Source: Virgibacillus salarius (GTDB lineage: Bacteria; Bacillota; Bacilli; Bacillales; Amphibacillaceae). Taken from it: a DNA stretch of 64,000 bases. The stretch lies in contig NZ_BAAACY010000110.1 of NCBI RefSeq assembly GCF_039521925.1, forward strand, positions 9,642 through 73,641. The letters are read 5' to 3'. Shown in pieces: positions 62,779-64,000 of the stretch; the first letter of the stretch is position 1; each line of letters opens with the position of its first letter. The notes beneath the pieces are model-generated. The model saw only the letters and a program-made list of their open reading frames with translations. It did no database searches and was not told where the DNA came from. A program made the position numbers and the translations under genes.

Positions 62779-63225
62779 GTGAAAAGGTCAATCGAAATGT
62801 GTCTTTTTGAGGAGGAAGATATCAAAACTGTACAAGAATGGTTTAATGATCACGAGATTCAAAACCGTTTAGAGGGAATGTTACCTCTAATGGAATGGTT
62901 TAATAATATAAAAGAGAATACCCAATATTTTGTATGGCTCACCCTTGAATGTAATCAACCAGTAGGTATAGTTATGGTAGAAATAGAAGATGATTGTACA
63001 GGCAGTATTGCACTTGCTGTGAAACCGTCTCTCCGTAATAAAGGGTATGGAAGGCTAATTATTGAAAAAACAATGCTTTTGCCAGATATGCAATCTATTA
63101 AGAGATGGTATGCAGGAATCGAAGAAGATAATGTCGCTTGTTTGAAATGTTTTGAATCAGTCGGATTTGCATTGCAACATACACAGCCTGATAAACACGG
63201 TTTTTACTTACTAATTCATTATTAA
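62779..63225 (+). CDS. GNAT-family N-acetyltransferase
   Basis: 148 residues. Motif A: LAVKPSLRNKGYGRLIIEKT (R-N-K-G-Y-G), motif B region NVACLKCFESVGF. N-terminal part MCLFEEEDIKTVQEWF. GTG at 62779 is nine bases after GGAGGG, better than the upstream ATG. Acceptor substrate unknown. Confidence 0.86.
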   Translation: MKRSIEMCLFEEEDIKTVQEWFNDHEIQNRLEGMLPLMEWFNNIKENTQYFVWLTLECNQPVGIVMVEIEDDCTGSIALAVKPSLRNKGYGRLIIEKTMLLPDMQSIKRWYAGIEEDNVACLKCFESVGFALQHTQPDKHGFYLLIHY

Positions 63226-64000
63226 TCCCCCCACCTAGGACTGAGCATATTTTCTACTTTATTGCTTTTTTGGTGTTAGGTCGAAAATGCAACAACTCTA
63301 TTTTCAATGGATATCTTGCTTACTACTGTAATATGAAAAACTACTAAATGTACATAATTTATTTAGAAGATTTCAAAAACTATATCAAATAAACTTATAT
63401 AGGTACCACCCCGGTACATGAAGACCAAAACAAGATTCTATTCCAAGTACAGTGCTACTGCTCCGCTTTAAAAGTGAATAATTATTGTTCGTTTATCTGA
63501 TTATACTTATTTAAATAATTTACTAATTTTGTACCATCCAAAAATTTAATGTTAATTCCCGTGTTCAAAACCATATTACTTCATTTTTATCGTGTTTATT
63601 AGTTTTTCATTAGATATATGTTTATCTTAAAGGATACGATTAACTAAAGAGAAGTTTGGTTCAACAAAAAATCAAAATTTTAAAAATAATGTTATCAAAT
63701 CAACCAGAAAACCGTTATTTAGAGTCAAAATAACGGTTTTGTTCCTTGTTGTTAATATAAAACATTCAGCGCTTTTATTTATGTCGAATAGCTGTTTAAT
63801 TGACTTTAATAGATCATTAAAAAACACCATGCATAAAATTCCAAGTATCATTAGATAATCGGTTGAACTCTCAATAAATATGCTAATAAATAGTATAATT
63901 ACCCCTATATAAAAACCCGGATCAGAAAATTGTGACCGTCAAGTAAAATGACACAATTTCTGCTTATTAATTTGAAACACTTTACTGCCCAAATATGGTT
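63226..64000. other. Non-coding right end with a bidirectional hairpin
   Basis: No gene supported. At 63708-63740 a perfect 13-bp stem AAAACCGTTATTT/AAATAACGGTTTT with a seven-base loop can terminate on either strand. Confidence 0.5.

Overview
The window is about 64 kb of AT-rich chromosome from a low-GC, Gram-positive, spore-forming member of the Bacillaceae. It most resembles the halotolerant Oceanobacillus/Virgibacillus group; this is an inference from protein style, strong AGGAGG-type ribosome binding sites, frequent TTG/GTG starts, a CdaS-type sporulation diadenylate cyclase, an NhaC antiporter and typical Bacillaceae intergenic repeats. No tRNA, rRNA, CRISPR array, transposase or prophage was seen.

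Layout. 1-12.6 kb: a 4-hydroxyphenylacetate (homoprotocatechuate meta-cleavage) island. hpaB, hpaC, hpaE, hpaD, a DapA-like aldolase, hpaG1, hpaG2 and hpaF run leftward, followed by a GntR regulator and a TRAP transporter cut by the left edge; a LysR regulator diverges from hpaB. Four copies of a palindromic AT-rich box at the promoters suggest one regulon. 12.6-20.8 kb: housekeeping and stress genes (cdaS, NUDIX, plsC, TetR, YdjM-like, a secreted beta-helix protein, FMN reductase, sodA, a SufR-like Fe-S regulator). 21-27.3 kb: a sugar operon (LsrF-like aldolase, GlpP-like antiterminator, galactitol-type EIIC, FGGY kinase, SDR, 2-hydroxyacid dehydrogenase) with two copies of one leader motif, each followed by a terminator. 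27.4-29.5 kb: a flavin monooxygenase/reductase pair with a divergent HxlR regulator. 30-31.5 kb: a Zur-type zinc-starvation locus (ZnuA-like lipoprotein, Cys-free S14). 31.6-38.9 kb: aldo/keto reductase, NhaC, a decayed dipeptide epimerase, GNAT, repeats, and an MFS transporter behind a PyrR-type attenuator. 38.9-41.5 kb: a ZorAB-like stator pair without the rest of a Zorya system. 41.8-46.6 kb: YihY, hemolysin III, a 54-residue membrane protein, ABM protein, DeoR plus HAD phosphatase. 46.9-50.8 kb: an Sdp-like peptide-toxin operon (secreted precursor, DUF5819/SdpA-like, HTTM/SdpB-like, DCC oxidoreductase, membrane transglutaminase). 51.5-54.5 kb: polysaccharide deacetylase, a 48-residue zinc-ribbon protein, EamA transporter, ASCH protein. 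54.7-60.9 kb: a hydantoin-type cluster (NCS1 permease, cupin, HyuB, HyuA, XRE-cupin regulator). 61.2-64 kb: a lipoprotein, a GNAT protein and non-coding sequence.

Most notable are the Sdp-like operon, the PyrR-type leader on an MFS gene, the duplicated antiterminator leader of the sugar operon, the orphan ZorAB pair, and a dispersed repeat family whose copies show a compensatory base-pair change in a conserved hairpin.
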